A DNA stretch of 64,000 nt from NCBI GenBank assembly GCA_038503075.1, contig JBCAML010000001.1, positions 372,001 through 436,000 on the forward strand. The letters are read 5' to 3'. Position 1 is the first letter of the stretch. Every line of letters begins with the position of its first letter. The DNA is from Gyromitra esculenta (Eukaryota > Ascomycota > Pezizomycetes > Pezizales > Discinaceae). Below are positions 1 through 12,172 of this stretch, one piece after another. A program made the position numbers and the translations under genes. Below the pieces are notes generated by a model. That model was not told where the DNA came from. It ran no database searches and was given only the letters and a program-made list of their open reading frames with translations.

Positions 1-877
1 CCATAGCCACAATTCATGCTTTTGTGAAGCAATTTTCTGTATATAGCTTACAGAACTTCTATAGATATATTATATCCTATAAAGTATCTAGTATATCCTC
101 TCTTTCAGTTTATAATTACCTTAATCTGAGCCTTTTTTCAATAAAGTGGCACAGGATCAGCCCTGAATAGCACATAAAAATTTACTAGGAGAGCTCTGAA
201 TCCTAGCTATCATATATTGTACAGCTTCTAGATTGAGGAAATAGTAGGCCCCCGCACTGGTGAAGAAGGCTTTACTATGACAACGTGTGAAACCAAGCCG
301 AAAAGTCAATATTTATATGATATTTCAACAAAATCCCAAATTTACCAACTTCCAGTCCACACCTCTTCTCCCATGCACAATATAGAATTTTGAGAATTAA
401 ACTGGTGAAATTTAACTCTATCATCTGCATATCATAAAAATTACAGCCTTTTTGATGAGACTTGCAGTGAGGCAAATATGTGTGAAAGTCAAATTTTGGT
501 GTGTTTTAGCACGAAAGCGATGATTTATTTCCACGGACTGTATCTACACTACATCAACGTAGCAAACAAGGCTCACACAGACTGGTCAGTAATCGGGACA
601 GCAAATTCCCAACAATCTAAAGTCCATTGAGGGTTCGCAGTCCCTCCCTAATCCTAAGGGTATGTGTATGTATGGTTTATCCGCGTATATCGACTACTAT
701 TAAGTCAGCTTTATCACGTGTGCCACTTACAAAGTGTTACTTTAGCCTTTCTGCCCACCCCTATCTCCCTTAGGTTTATTGTTCTCCTCCTCTTTCGTTT
801 ATAACTAGTATTACATCTAAAAAAACTAAACAAAATCAAGCCTTTACAGCTAGACTATCTGTACCACACAAGCTGCC
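1..877. other. Gene-free upstream region
   Basis: AT-rich sequence with only short chance reading frames. It contains the presumed promoter of the orphan gene that starts at 878, including a pyrimidine-rich stretch near 765-800. Nothing else is recognisable. Confidence 0.5.
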
Positions 878-2734
878 ATGTTTAGTCGTCGTGAGTTTCG
901 TCATCCTAAAGGCCTCCCCAGCTCAATCCGTCAAGAAATCGAAAAGCTCGGATACGAAATCCCTATTGATAGTCTTTTTCTCATCAGCCTCCGTTTCATA
1001 CTATTCCTCCTTCTTTTTATCTTTGGCTTCACCTATGCGGGATCTCAACCTAAAGTCTACCATGATGTTCTCGTATGGCAACAAGATTCCACGCCTCCAT
1101 ACACCGTTTACGTTTACCGAAACTTGACTTCGTGGATAGACAACCCCAATGGTACTGACATAACAGTGCTTGTGAGCTTCCTATGGAATGAAACATACTC
1201 CCCTGGGTGCCACCCATATAATTGCAACGATACTCGCTTTACAGGGATGATTGAGTGTGATCAGGGGTGGCTGCAGTCTAATAGGATCGGGTTCGAAGAT
1301 TCTTTAGGGTTTAGAGGGGAAGATGAAGAGCCAGGAGTGTTTTACGTTGACAGATATGTATTTTGGATGGTGGTGGTATTCGTAAGTCCGCGTTAAACTC
1401 CGAGTAATATTCTATGATTTAATAGCTTACTTGAACTTTGAAACCCATATTTAGTCGGGAGTAAGTGTAGGGCATTGTCTAGTATGCCTGTGTCATGGTC
1501 TACAACCAGATGGTATCGGTTTCTACCAGTAAGCCCATTTTTTAGGCTTCGGTAGCCAGTGATCTCCGAGAATAACACTTATTCAGGTATGAGGCGGCTG
1601 CGGACGCTATATTGGCTCTAGCCTTCCTTTCCTTGGGAATATTTCCATTGGCCTGGCTACCGGATGGGATGGCCGGCAAAATGGCAGGCTTTCCAGATCG
1701 CTGGAACTATACAGTGGACGACCAACTATTCAAGAATCGCCATGACTTAAGAACTAGCACCACTATGGGCTGGGTTTGCTTGTACCCCACCCCAAACCTA
1801 TATTCTATTGATTATGTCCTGGGTGGCTTTCAGACCCTGAAGAGTAACTGACTTTGGTTATATTTTAAAGCATCTTATTTACTTGCTTAAGTGCTCTTAA
1901 TATCTTCATGGTCACAAGGCTCAACATGTTTAAGAGAATCGCAAAAAGTGTGCCTGGGGCAGTTGCACGCGATGCTCTTGTTGAGAATATCCCAGGATTT
2001 GGGCCCATTAGCATCACTGGAAGCTACCGCAGAGACCACGCTTCACTTCGAAGAAGATCTTTGAGAGAGAGTTCCATCCCCAAAGAGGAGCTCCAGGTAG
2101 GATTTGTGCGAAAAGCCCAAAATCCTCTTCACCATTGCTAACTAGCTACGAATTTTTTCAGTCTACTAGCCCCATGTGACTTTTTGTTCTGCATTTATAG
2201 CTTTCTTCTCCGAGAGATATTGACCTCTAGATTTCACCATAGATAATATCAAAGAACTTGCTCAAGATTTGCTTTCTTCCATCATTCCTCATAATAATAG
2301 CTTCCTTCTATGTGTTCATAGTATTGCACAATTTATGCCAGAATAGAGAGACCATCAGGTCCAAAGATTCTCCCACCATCAGTGCCATGCTCAAGAACAT
2401 CTTCACTCGTGGTGCCTCAATTCTTTGCTCCGCATCCGTCAAATACGATAGTGAGAGCAACCATACAGCGAGGATATTTGAAACAAAATTTCAGCACAAG
2501 AAAAGCGCTCCCAGAACCGAGGCCAAAATCAATTTACCCAATTTGGCGAATGATTCGCTAGCTCTTAACGATATCAGTGGGTGTCTATTCGGAAACTTTC
2601 TCGAGTGCTTCCCAGGGATCCCAAGAAACGGTACATCAGGAATTAACATGCCCGTTACTGTATTCGAGAAGTATACTGCGCAGGCGGACCTGTTTGGGGG
2701 GGAAGAGGTACTGGTATTTGTCGAGTGCTTGTAG
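878..2734 (+). CDS. Orphan putative membrane protein, multi-exon (model uncertain)
   Basis: I do not recognise this product. The first exon, 878-1381, encodes 168 residues: a basic N-terminus, a hydrophobic segment at about residues 34-51 (LFLISLRFILFLLLFIFG), then a region with several N-glycosylation sequons and cysteines. It ends at a strong donor (GTAAGT at 1382). An acceptor at 1592-1593 restores the frame into AAADAILALAFLSLG, which continues the hydrophobic stretch. Further open stretches lie at 1594-1843, 1908-2095 (ending at a GTAGGA donor) and about 2270-2734, the last with another membrane segment and N-glycosylation sites. I could not join the later exons with confidence, so the stretch may hold one gene or two. 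The overall look is a secreted or membrane-anchored lineage-specific protein. Confidence 0.35.
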
Positions 2735-3268
2735 AGTCTGTCTTAGTCAGTTTCTCGCTTTTTTTCATATTCTGCCGTCAGCTTCCAATATAAAACGATT
2801 TATTAGGGATATCCACGAACCACTTGAAATTCACTCTTTTTTTCCTCAGCTGCTATTTGTATCCTATGAGCCAGATATCGTCCACTACATATATTTCTCA
2901 CGGTAGCTCAGGGCAGATCATAGGGCAGAATACCGTGAGTTAAAGCTCTCTTTTCGTTTTAATTTGACGCGAAGCAAAGGGCCCGGGTCAATGTAAAGTA
3001 ATTACAATCTTAGATCATCCAAACTCTCGAGTGACTCACAATGCATCACTCGCATGGAAATGATCGAAGGTGTCAAGAAATGATGGATCCCAGAACGCAA
3101 AGCACGAAAGTTTCAGTCTGCTAAAAAAAAACTCCAGAGCAAAAAAATCTTATTTGCTACATAAAACAATGAAAAGTAACACCGACCGACCGACCTATAG
3201 TCGATAAGCAATCAAACACCAACCAACCAAAAAACGCCAACTGGATCCAGCCATGTCATGCAGCTATC
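2735..3268. other. Intergenic, between orphan gene and THI80 3' end
   Basis: No gene seen. It holds a short tandem CGAC repeat near 3182-3194 and an A-rich run near 3122-3150. The right part is the 3' flank of the thiamine pyrophosphokinase gene. Confidence 0.5.
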
Positions 3269-4462
3269 CTACACAGTCTCGCTCCTAACCGGCAAAGAGT
3301 AGTTCACTTCTTGATCCCCCACCAGTATTTCCTTCTGCCTGATTTCTACGGTGAATATAATGGTTTCACTCGTCTCTATCTCTATTGTTTCCGCGTCAAG
3401 GTGATTACTCGTACTCACCAAGCCACCGAACCTTGTTTCCTGTCCTCTAAGATCCCACTCGAGCCCGCGAGTTGTGACGATTGAGGGGTGGCCAATCGGA
3501 AGAATCCCGCATGTCTTACCAAGGAAGCGGTGGGGCGTGTGGATTATATTTTTGCCTGGTTCCAGGAGGAAGGTAAGGTTTTCTGAGGATATGAGGATAA
3601 GCTCACGACGGGGCAGGGGAGCTTTGGTGGTATTGGAGACGACATAAAGTGCATGAATCTATGGAGGGGGTGTCAGCTGAATGTTTTTCCTTTTTATCCT
3701 TTTTTCGTCACTTCTGATATGGGGGGGAGGGGAGAAGCGAGAGAGAAAAGGTGAGCCAAACAGAATGTAAACTTTGATCCACTCTCCCTCCAAATCCCCC
3801 CAATACAGCAACCGCCAGTTGTGGGTGCGTGGCGGACACTTTCACGCCCCGCCAGTTATCAAGTGCATCGTGACTTTCGGTGAAATCTGGTGGCAGCAAT
3901 GGAGAATATCGCGATATGTAGTTGAGACATTTTCCGAAATCTGTAGAGTCCTGGTCTGGGTCCTTGATAATTTTGACGTTACGGGATTCGTAGAAGGAGA
4001 CGACGTGGGGGCGCACAGAATCAAGGTCGCCGATAATTGCGTCGGGGATCTGCGAAGGAACATCAGTGGGTGGTCTAGAGGAAGAAGCAGGGTGCTCAAT
4101 CAATGATAATTTGCTATTGGCGATGAAGAGACAGACCATTAGTTCGCGAGCCTCAACTGCCTGGAAGGCATCGTAGAGACGATTTGCACCGCCATCTGCA
4201 CAAACACAGAAGACACCTATCGCAAAGAAAGGGAAGCAGGTCAGAAATCTGGGAACCAAAAATTGCGATTGATTGTCTCAGACAGCGATCAGCCCGTCGA
4301 CTTACTATTATTCCAAAGGCTCTCCAGCATCCCCAGGTCTGTGATCTCCTGGTTCAGAATCAACAGGGCGAACGGCTTATCACCATCTCCCCGTTCGAGA
4401 TCGAAATATCCTGCGGGCCTCCATATGGTAGTCTTCTTTGATCCGAAGTTCCCCATGTTCAT
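3269..4462 (-). CDS. THI80: Thiamine pyrophosphokinase
   Basis: This enzyme transfers pyrophosphate from ATP to thiamine, making the cofactor TPP in the cytosol. Three exons join in frame: 4306-4462, 3762-4216 and 3269-3658, giving 333 residues (yeast Thi80 is 319). Family landmarks occur in order: ALLILNQ, then LWNNS, CADGGANRLYD, the catalytic-domain motif IIGDLDSVRP, DQDSTDFGKCL, GGRVDQ, and the C-terminal thiamine-binding parts GKTCGILPIG and FGGLVSTSN. Junctions are phase 1 (GTAAGT donor) and phase 0 (a weaker GTTTGG donor); the second join recreates the family string DQSLHSIHALYVVSN. An in-frame ATG at 4573 would add 37 poorly conserved residues. I chose the ATG at 4462 because conservation begins with WRPAGYF just after it. 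It is divergent from MIA40. Confidence 0.93.
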
Positions 4463-5250
4463 GGTTTTGGATGTCGTTGGATGTCGCTGTCGTCGATCCC
4501 AGATCGATGATGTCAAGCGACCCCAAGGCGGAGCCACTGTCTTAGATCGGTTGGTGGGGCCCGAATGCGACATCTTCGAACGGGGACCCAATGGACGATT
4601 CAGATATATATAGAGTGATAAATAAAGATATCGTGATAATCCTGGAATCTGATGGAATCTCAATTAAATTTAGAATTGCAGCCCAGCTATCGGATGAAGT
4701 GTCCACAGGAGCAAGCGGTCCGTTAGCGTTACCGTGATGAAAAATACTCAGAACCGCACAGGCGAGCACCAAGAGGACGGTACAGCGAAAATCGGATGAA
4801 CAAAAGGAGCATATGCTTCCATTAGTAGACGGTTTCGGGGAGTCTCTAGATAGGTGCGAAGGTAAAAGTATGCAAATGCAGCACACGCCTATTGACTGGC
4901 TTTGACTGTGCAAGTACAATTCCAAAGAGAGCACACACACATGTCTTCTATGATACTAAGAGACATATTCTACGTTCTGGACAACTGGGAGCGATGCCTA
5001 GCTTCTTGGCAGCAAATGGTAGCATTATCAATCACATCTTATCTTTATCATCACGTGATGTGCCGTGCTTAGAAATGCAATGACGCTGCGAGTTTTGAGA
5101 AAAGTCCAAAATCGCCGACAGAGAAAAACATTCCCAATTCACCATCAAAACCCCAATTCAAGTCCTACAGTTTCACCAAAAGGGCATCTTATATCCGCTC
5201 TCCTCCTCACCCAATTGAGCCCCTGCTGGTTTTGTCGCTCCACACACGAA
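4463..5250. promoter_or_regulatory. Divergent promoter region of THI80 and MIA40
   Basis: About 0.8 kb between the two start codons. An AT-run (ATATATATA at about 4603-4611) lies just upstream of the possible longer THI80 start. The last 100 bases before the MIA40 ATG are C/T-rich, typical of a fungal 5' leader. No specific factor site is obvious. Confidence 0.4.
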
Positions 5251-6249
5251 ATGTTCCGTCCCGCAGTAACAGCAGGAAGAACCCTCCTTCGTCATTCCTC
5301 ATTACGACCATCACTCGTCCATCCCGCTATTAGAAACACCACTAGATCTCTCAACACAGCAGCTTCGAAAAGGTCCAGTTTTAAATCGGCGGCTGTGAGA
5401 TGGGCTCTTACCGGTGGAATCGTGTACTGGTACGCAACCTCCAACGTTTTCGCCGACGAGCCTGAATGTCCGTTTATCCTCCTCCCACACGCCCCCACTT
5501 AAGCAAATCAATGCTAACAGCAGACTAAATTACAGACTTCTCCGAGGAACCAAATAATACATCTGACGACGACGATGACGACCGCCCTCCTTCTCTCCTT
5601 CCCAAACACTCCCTCCGCTCCCGTGGATCTACACATAAAACCTCAGATGCCGAGGACGACCGTCTCGTCAATGCTTCTGATGCCATCACCACTAAGCCTC
5701 GCCCCTCAGCTAATGAACCTACTGGCGAATCCAACAAGTCGCTCACCCCTCGAGGCCCCGAGGAACTAGAAGAGGAAGCTGGCCAAGAAGGTGCATTTAA
5801 TCCAGAAACAGGCGAGATCAACTGGGACTGTCCTTGCCTTGGGGGGATGGCGCATGGGCCTTGTGGGGAGGAGTTCAAAACTGCATTCAGCTGTTTTGTG
5901 TTTAGCACTGAGGAACCGAAGGGCGTGGATTGCATTGATAAGTTTAAGGGAATGCAAACTTGTTTCCAACAGGTACTAATTCACTCACACACCACCTTAT
6001 AAATATTAAGTGATTGTTTGCTGACAATTGATACAGCATCCTGAGGTTTATGGCTCTGAGCTCGATGGCGATGAAGATGACGATGAGCTAGACCCCACAT
6101 ACGAATCCACTGAGAGACCCACTAAAACCTCCACCGGTGAAGCCCATAGCTCTTCCCCAGATGCTCCAACACGACCGGTCAAAATAGATCCCGTTGCAGG
6201 AGCTTCAAGGGATGATGACGGTAATCCTACTAAACCACGTGACGCATAG
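5251..6249 (+). CDS. MIA40: Mitochondrial intermembrane space import and assembly protein Mia40
   Basis: Mia40 is the disulfide-relay receptor that oxidises and traps small cysteine proteins in the mitochondrial intermembrane space. Three exons join in frame: 5251-5467, 5536-5972 and 6037-6249 (288 residues). The N-terminus is a basic, serine-rich presequence followed by a membrane segment (about residues 49-59, [12 protein letters not shown]), which anchors the protein in the inner membrane. An acidic linker with a run of aspartates follows. The core has the redox CPC at residues 171-173 (INWDCPC) and two CX9C pairs, C182/C192 and C205/C215. The tail is acidic and low-complexity. Splice phases are 1 and 0. 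COX12 at 38 kb is of the protein class that uses this pathway. Confidence 0.95.
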
Positions 6250-6377
6250 AGAGTTAAATCCACCGAAGCCAGATATGCGTAAGGAAAATCAGGAGTTAGG
6301 GATGGTAGAGCACCGGAAAAGAAGTGCATCAAAATCATGGGTGTATATAGAGGGAGCGAACGAGGTGTTAGTTTTGG

Positions 6378-6407
6378 ATGAAGTTGATATGAATATATCA
6401 ACTTCAT
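6378..6407. terminator. Perfect 13-bp stem hairpin downstream of MIA40
   Basis: ATGAAGTTGATAT (6378-6390) is followed after a 4-base loop by its exact reverse complement (6395-6407). It lies about 130 bases past the MIA40 stop codon, probably in the 3' UTR or just beyond. A role in 3'-end formation or RNA stability is inference. Confidence 0.5.
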
Positions 6408-6542
6408 GTTCATATGAGGGAAGATTAACGGAAATAGAAGGAGCATTTTCCGCAGTATTCTGTTGTATATCTTTTTGTTCGTCCCTCTCTCCATCTTTAT
6501 TATCTCTTACATGTACTTAAAAATACTAGACACTGTATTTAC

Positions 6543-6560
6543 AGGCCGTATATACGGCCT
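6543..6560. repeat. 18-bp perfect palindrome
   Basis: AGGCCGTATATACGGCCT equals its own reverse complement. It stands alone in AT-rich DNA 3' of MIA40 and could be a dimeric-protein binding site or a small cruciform. No function can be assigned. Confidence 0.6.
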
Positions 6561-9500
6561 TAACTCCACTTAATTTCTATTGCAGAGGCTAGATCTAGAA
6601 ATCTTAAATATTTAAGTTGGATAATTACTTGAAAACTAGCCACTGCCATACTTTTCATAGTTTATCACTCGATAATCAGGTCCTCCGCGAATAGGTTAAG
6701 GGCACGAGGCACATAAATGGTCATACATCATCGCTCGATCATCTGTGTGCTTGCCGATAGCATAATACTGCATGGATTCTCGAAGACTTACAAAAGCATC
6801 ACAAAATATCACAATAAACTGACACACCTAAACCTAAGTCTTTTTACCCATACATTTTTCCAATTTGTATATGTTCGCTTTCCTTTCTTTCCCTTCTTGT
6901 CGTTCTGGCCAAGAGGAGATAGCGCGTGATGGCATAGAGATAGTAGGCAGCCATTGGCCTTAAGATGCGCCCCCTGACACCAACATTGATGTCCATCCCC
7001 GAAGGATCGCTTTACATTCTATATTCGAGCGGTAACAGCCGCCTTCTTCGACTTTCCTCACAATTCCAGGTCTTTCTACGCCGGCCTCAAAGCTTCACAG
7101 ATTTTTGATTCTGCGCCATTACTGGATACGTTCCTGTGCCTGGTAAGATAACGGTTGCAGCCTCGCTCTGGACGTTCATCCGTGGTTGTCAATGATTCAT
7201 CTAGACCCATAAAACACCCCCACATCCACGCACACTCCCCTTTTCTTCATCGGACGGACTGATCTAAACCCTACTCGTCTCACCGGTATAATAATTGCTC
7301 TATTTTGGAGAATAGTCCACACGAATGTTCCCCTGCCCGATTCGTGTAATTGAGCTGGAAGAAGAATAGCGCCCCGTTATTTTCATTTCGTTATTTTTTT
7401 TTCGGTGGATCTTAAGTCACGGGACGTTATTGACCGCTATGTGGCGTAAGCTCATGGCAGCAAAAAAATTTCTCTCCCCCTGCTCTTCGCAAGGGTGTTT
7501 GTGAGACAGGTTGGGAGATGACCAGGGGGTGCGAGACGATGACTCTTGAGGATCCGGCGGTTAGAATGAAGTTGGGACGGCGTTCGGAGTGTGTACGAAA
7601 CACGCCGTTGAACATACGTTCTTTCTCTCCCAGCAGAACATCTTTTCTTTCATTCTTTCCTTATTTTTTTCTAGCAAGATATATGGGGCGTTTTATATGT
7701 TTTATTGGCTCTGCTAGAGAACTGGGCTTTTCTGGGAGATTTTATTGGTTGAATTGGTGGATATAAGGATTCCTGTTCCCTTCGGTCATTTTCTTTTCAC
7801 TTCCCCATTCGGTATTTTCTTTTCTACCGTCACTAGGGAAACTTCCAACAAAAGTCACGCCGTTTCGAAGGACGGCGCTCCTAGGATCGTCAAGACCGAG
7901 GGGCACTAGTGCAGTAGCCTATGCCCAATGTTGGTATCACAGTTGGATTGTCTGGTGGGCCAGGCCCATCATCTGGATTCCATTAACCTGAATAATGGTC
8001 GCCGTTCATTCTAGCGGTCAGTTTTGGGTATGAGATAGAAATTTATAGGTCCAATGGTGCCAGTAAGCAACAAATTTCCCTATATGTCACCAAGTGGTGA
8101 TATCACGGGAAATAACTCAGAGTTTCGCGAAAAAGTCTCAATTCGCACTCATGTCTAGCCCTATATGTTAATTCAAGCCTTGTTATTGGACATGGCCCTT
8201 TCCGTGCGCGGTTTCTAATGCAAATTTAAACGACCAACATAAAATGTCTGAGAAGCATAACTGCAAAACTCAAACCTGTCATTCACGCAACCACACCTCC
8301 AAAAGACCAATAGGGATGGAATATGTTGAGACACAAAAGCTTAAACCCTTACGAAAAACTTAGATATGAATATCACATGTAGTTCTTAATTCGGAATCCC
8401 CATCATGATTTCTAGTTTTATGCTCGAGTGACTCTGTATGATTTCAACGTGAATTATAGTAATTCGTTACGATCCTGGAAACTGGCTGCAGCTGGAGATC
8501 TTCCGGATCCCCTCCGAAAATGCTTATTTATGATTCACCCCTATATTATTATGAAGCTTTAATTTAAATGGCGGTAAATTTCGTTTTTGCCTGTTTTTGC
8601 CTATTTTCGCCAAAGCTATAATTCGAGTGATAGTTACTTTATATAGAGTAGTAGCACTTTAGACCCCTTGCTTTTAATTCGTAGATAGATGTAATATCAT
8701 CGACCATATACGTGTACTATACATGTATTTACCCCTCTGCTGAGATCGGGTAGCTACAGAGATTCAGCCCAAACGACAAATCTCGTTCAGACGATCCACA
8801 GGTCCACAGGCTGTGCTCACTTATAAACCCTAACTGCACTTTTGTGCTATACATGCCCGTTAGCATTTTCGCAACCGTGGTGTCCAACGAATTTCTGTGC
8901 CCCGAACCCTTGAAGCGGATCATTGCTGATCCAGTCGAACGGAAGGGTGAGTATCTTCCCGCGCATCTAAGCACCACTAAGCGGCGCTGGAGGAATGAGA
9001 ACACGAGTCACAGCATCTCACTCAGCGACTAAGGCAGAACAACTTGCTGCCCAAACAAGTCACCCTGGAGCCCTCTTTCTATTTTATGTTCCCGTGCGTA
9101 GCTAGGTTCAGCTGATAACAAGACTACGCACATATGTAATGCACTCCAGTAAGCCGTCCTAACGCGCTTTAGTTGATTGATAGGCCTGATTAGATTCTCG
9201 AGAACAGAGATATTCACTACAGTTACTACAACAATTTTAGCCCGGTTCAAACTACTAAAGTTCAGCGTGAAGTTGCCAGGGATATTACCCACTACCGACC
9301 CGCGCCAGCAAGAAACGTTGATAGTTACCAAGAGCAACAGCGCGCGGGGTAAGGCTTACGCGACCAGGCATCGGGACTGTAGCGCACGCAACCTAAATTA
9401 TTTATTTTTTTCCTGTGGGAATTTGCGATCCATCGGGACTTGGTCTGATGGGGGCGGTGGACACCCATGATCGTTGGTTTGCCAGAAATCTTGCTCAGTA

Positions 9501-11605
9501 ATTGTGCCTGAATACGAAGCGTAACTAAGCGCGATTTATTTTTTATTTTTTTATTTTCGATCCCGATGGAGGCTAGGGTTTTTTTGTTTTGTTTCTCTCT
9601 CATAAAAGAAGGTAGTGTAAATGGTATTATTTTATCGATTTTATTGATTTTATTCGCTCGTCGCGATAGCTTGGTGTTCATAGTTTTTGTGTCGATGGTT
9701 TTGGTAAGGGTCGCCGCAAGTAAGCTTCAAGTTGCCAAGACTGCCGCATCTAAAGCCCTACTAAAGCCTAATAATCCGGGAAAGACGACCTCGGATTAGA
9801 GATGCATATTGAAGAATTCGTGCATGGGCTGAAAAAAACAAAGCTGGAATATCTATAATCGATTATCCATTAAACATGGATCCCCCACGGTAGGAAGGAA
9901 GACTGCATACATGTAACTACAGCGCCTAAAATGCGACTCCAGTTTTTTCGAACGCGAAATCACCAGTAGGTAGGCTTAATGGCGAAAAGGCATCGTCACC
10001 GCATACGTAAGAAGGTCCAACAGTAATCGAAACAAAATACATATCTCCCACCCGCTACGCATGTACCACATACATGCACATTAGCTTGCTGCCCTTAAAC
10101 ATTGCCACCACTGCCGAGGTTCCGGCAGCCAGGATAGAGGAGGGGTGAGACGAGAAAGGTACAAAATCTCATGTACAGGGCCATCCCGCCGCAGCAATAA
10201 TCAATTTCAACGGACCCGACAACATGGTCCGGCAATTGATGCAGTACGACCAGCATTGAGTGAAAATAGACTGGGATGGGTTATGTCAGAACTTGTTCGC
10301 CTGGTGCCACAAGAGTACGGATGAGAGCATCAACTTGAGAATTCACACGCCGGTCCTGCTGTATGGAGTTGCATGCTCATTGGATTTTTGCGCGCGCGTC
10401 CGACCTGTCAGTTTTGCCCCTATATGGTCGGGTCGTATATAAATCGGATGGGAAGATTTCGCCGCAGCGGAAGAAAATGCGATGTGTTACACGACATAGA
10501 CCTATTTGGAACCAATATAAATGACGTGCGTACCTCCACCACCATGATAAGCTGAACTCCCTCAGCTTCCTAAGTCCTCCGACTCTTGATCTTGCAACAT
10601 GCAGATAATGTCTAGCGATTTGCCCGCCTCCCGTGGAAATCTCTAAATTCCCCATCTCTATAAAAAATTAATTGCTACCTTCAACTTCAATTCGGCACCC
10701 ACAGTCGGCGATAATTTGTGGGCCAATGGACGACCATGGAATCTCTCTCCTAGTAGTCTGATTGGCAAGAAAAAAGCATGGCATCGCGAGACCGGTTGGT
10801 CCAAGCTTTCGGCAGATTCCAATCGAGAATGGACGGCGAGGAAGTTGCATTCCCCCGATTTCAATGAAAACACACATGACCAGTCTTGCATATTGTTTTC
10901 GTGCCACTAATAACGCGGGTATATCAATAGTGCATCTTTATTTTAGCGATAACAATATAGCAATGTAGATAACGTGTAGAAAGGGTTCAACGCTACATGT
11001 ACTGTACTGTGCATGTCGATTTGTTCCGGCTTGGAAATTTTATAGATAGTGATATATCTGGTAAAAAAACTAACTTACAGATATCAGTAAACTTATAACT
11101 ATTCGGAATATGAATTCGGTACCAATTCAACCGAGAATAGGCGGGGAACGATAGGCGGGTGAATAGTACGAGTGATTGATCGTGACTTGTAGCATTTGAA
11201 GGGTTGGTATTGACTGGATTACCTCTCAGTTAGTCTTAAATTCCCCCCTAATAAGAAAAGCTTGCACAGAAAATTACTCACAAAAATACCGCGATCTAAA
11301 GTCATTTTATGACATTTGTGTTCGTTGGTTTTATCACTCTAGGTGCTCTTGTATTACGGGGAAACGGAATCTTGCAGGGATTGTGCCGATCTCAGCACAC
11401 ACCTCTATCGAATTACTGAAGTTTCCCCGCATTTCGTCACCATCACTCCACTGAGCCCTGGCCCATTGACAAAAACATTCGATTCACGACGACGACTCGA
11501 AGGCCAATCCATCGTTGTCCTCTGCTTCTCTGCCACAAATAAACGTCAGCAATCAATTATCATTCTCCATCCCCACGAGAAACCCCATCCAAAAAGTCAA
11601 GAGAC

Positions 11606-11992
11606 ATGTCTCAATCCACCCCCACCGACAAAAGCCACTATTCTTGGACATCTGCATCTACCCAGAGTTCTCATTCCATCATCAAGCCCTCTGATAATGC
11701 TGGGGACAAGAAATTCCCCGATGCCCCAGAGCAGAGTTCGACGACTTCAGTGATCCCCCGCCGTTCCTCGTACAATTACGCACAGGACAGTGCTCAATTC
11801 TCTGGAATTGGGAGTAAAGCGGAAGCTCCTACAAGCCAGACGAAAGAGCTAACGGCTGGTGAGGTGGAGGGACTTCAAAGGGCGTTGTTCCACCAGAGGA
11901 AGAAGAGTTATACAATGGAAGATCAAAAGCGTACTCAACACGAATTCTTGCTGAAGAAAGATGACAACCCTCAGAGTTTCTCGGAGGCTTGA
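11606..11992 (+). CDS. Small Ser/Thr-rich hypothetical protein (128 aa)
   Basis: A single uninterrupted frame with good context: A at -3 and a C-rich leader upstream. The product is hydrophilic and rich in Ser, Thr and Gln, with no signal peptide or membrane segment. The N-terminal half looks disordered (SSTTSVIPRRSSYNY in the middle). The C-terminal third (about residues 82-117, TAGEVEGLQRALFHQRKKSY onward) is charged and probably helical, which suggests a folded or binding element. I do not recognise the family. The composition resembles small stress- or conidiation-induced fungal proteins, but that is only an impression. Confidence 0.6.
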   Translation: MSQSTPTDKSHYSWTSASTQSSHSIIKPSDNAGDKKFPDAPEQSSTTSVIPRRSSYNYAQDSAQFSGIGSKAEAPTSQTKELTAGEVEGLQRALFHQRKKSYTMEDQKRTQHEFLLKKDDNPQSFSEA

Positions 11993-12121
11993 GCGTGTCG
12001 AACGTCTATCAAGAGATTTGGGGGAGAGTAATGATGAACGAAATGGACAATTGGAAAGGAAAGGGTTGTGTCGTGTTCAAAGGGTACATCATAGGATATC
12101 ACTCAGGGTCTCTTTTCAAAC

Positions 12122-12172
12122 GGCAGGCTAGCTGCCGGGGGGAGGGGGGATTTTCCGTTTGAAGTCTCTTGT
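12122..12172. terminator. Nested hairpin in the 3' region of the small gene
   Basis: An outer pair TTCAAACGG / CCGTTTGAA encloses an inner stem CGGCAG / CTGCCG with a 5-base loop and a G-rich segment. It lies about 125 bases after the stop at 11992, so it is probably in the 3' UTR. Confidence 0.4.

Larger units (their letters stand above)
6250..11605. other. Gene-poor region
   Basis: About 5.3 kb without a supportable gene. Reading frames here are short, overlap on both strands and show no family motifs. It contains an 18-bp perfect palindrome (6543-6560), two TACATGTA palindromes (8720-8727, 9908-9915) and a third at 10995-11002. The segment just before 11606 is C-rich and is probably the leader of the small gene that follows. 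Confidence 0.5.

Noticed and set aside
4542..4940. 132-codon minus-strand frame upstream of THI80
   Set aside because: Falls in the THI80/MIA40 divergent promoter, is Ser/Cys-rich and has no recognisable domain.
6048..6494. 148-codon minus-strand frame opposite MIA40 exon 3
   Set aside because: Shadow of the repetitive acidic MIA40 tail, which reads as poly-Ser in antisense.
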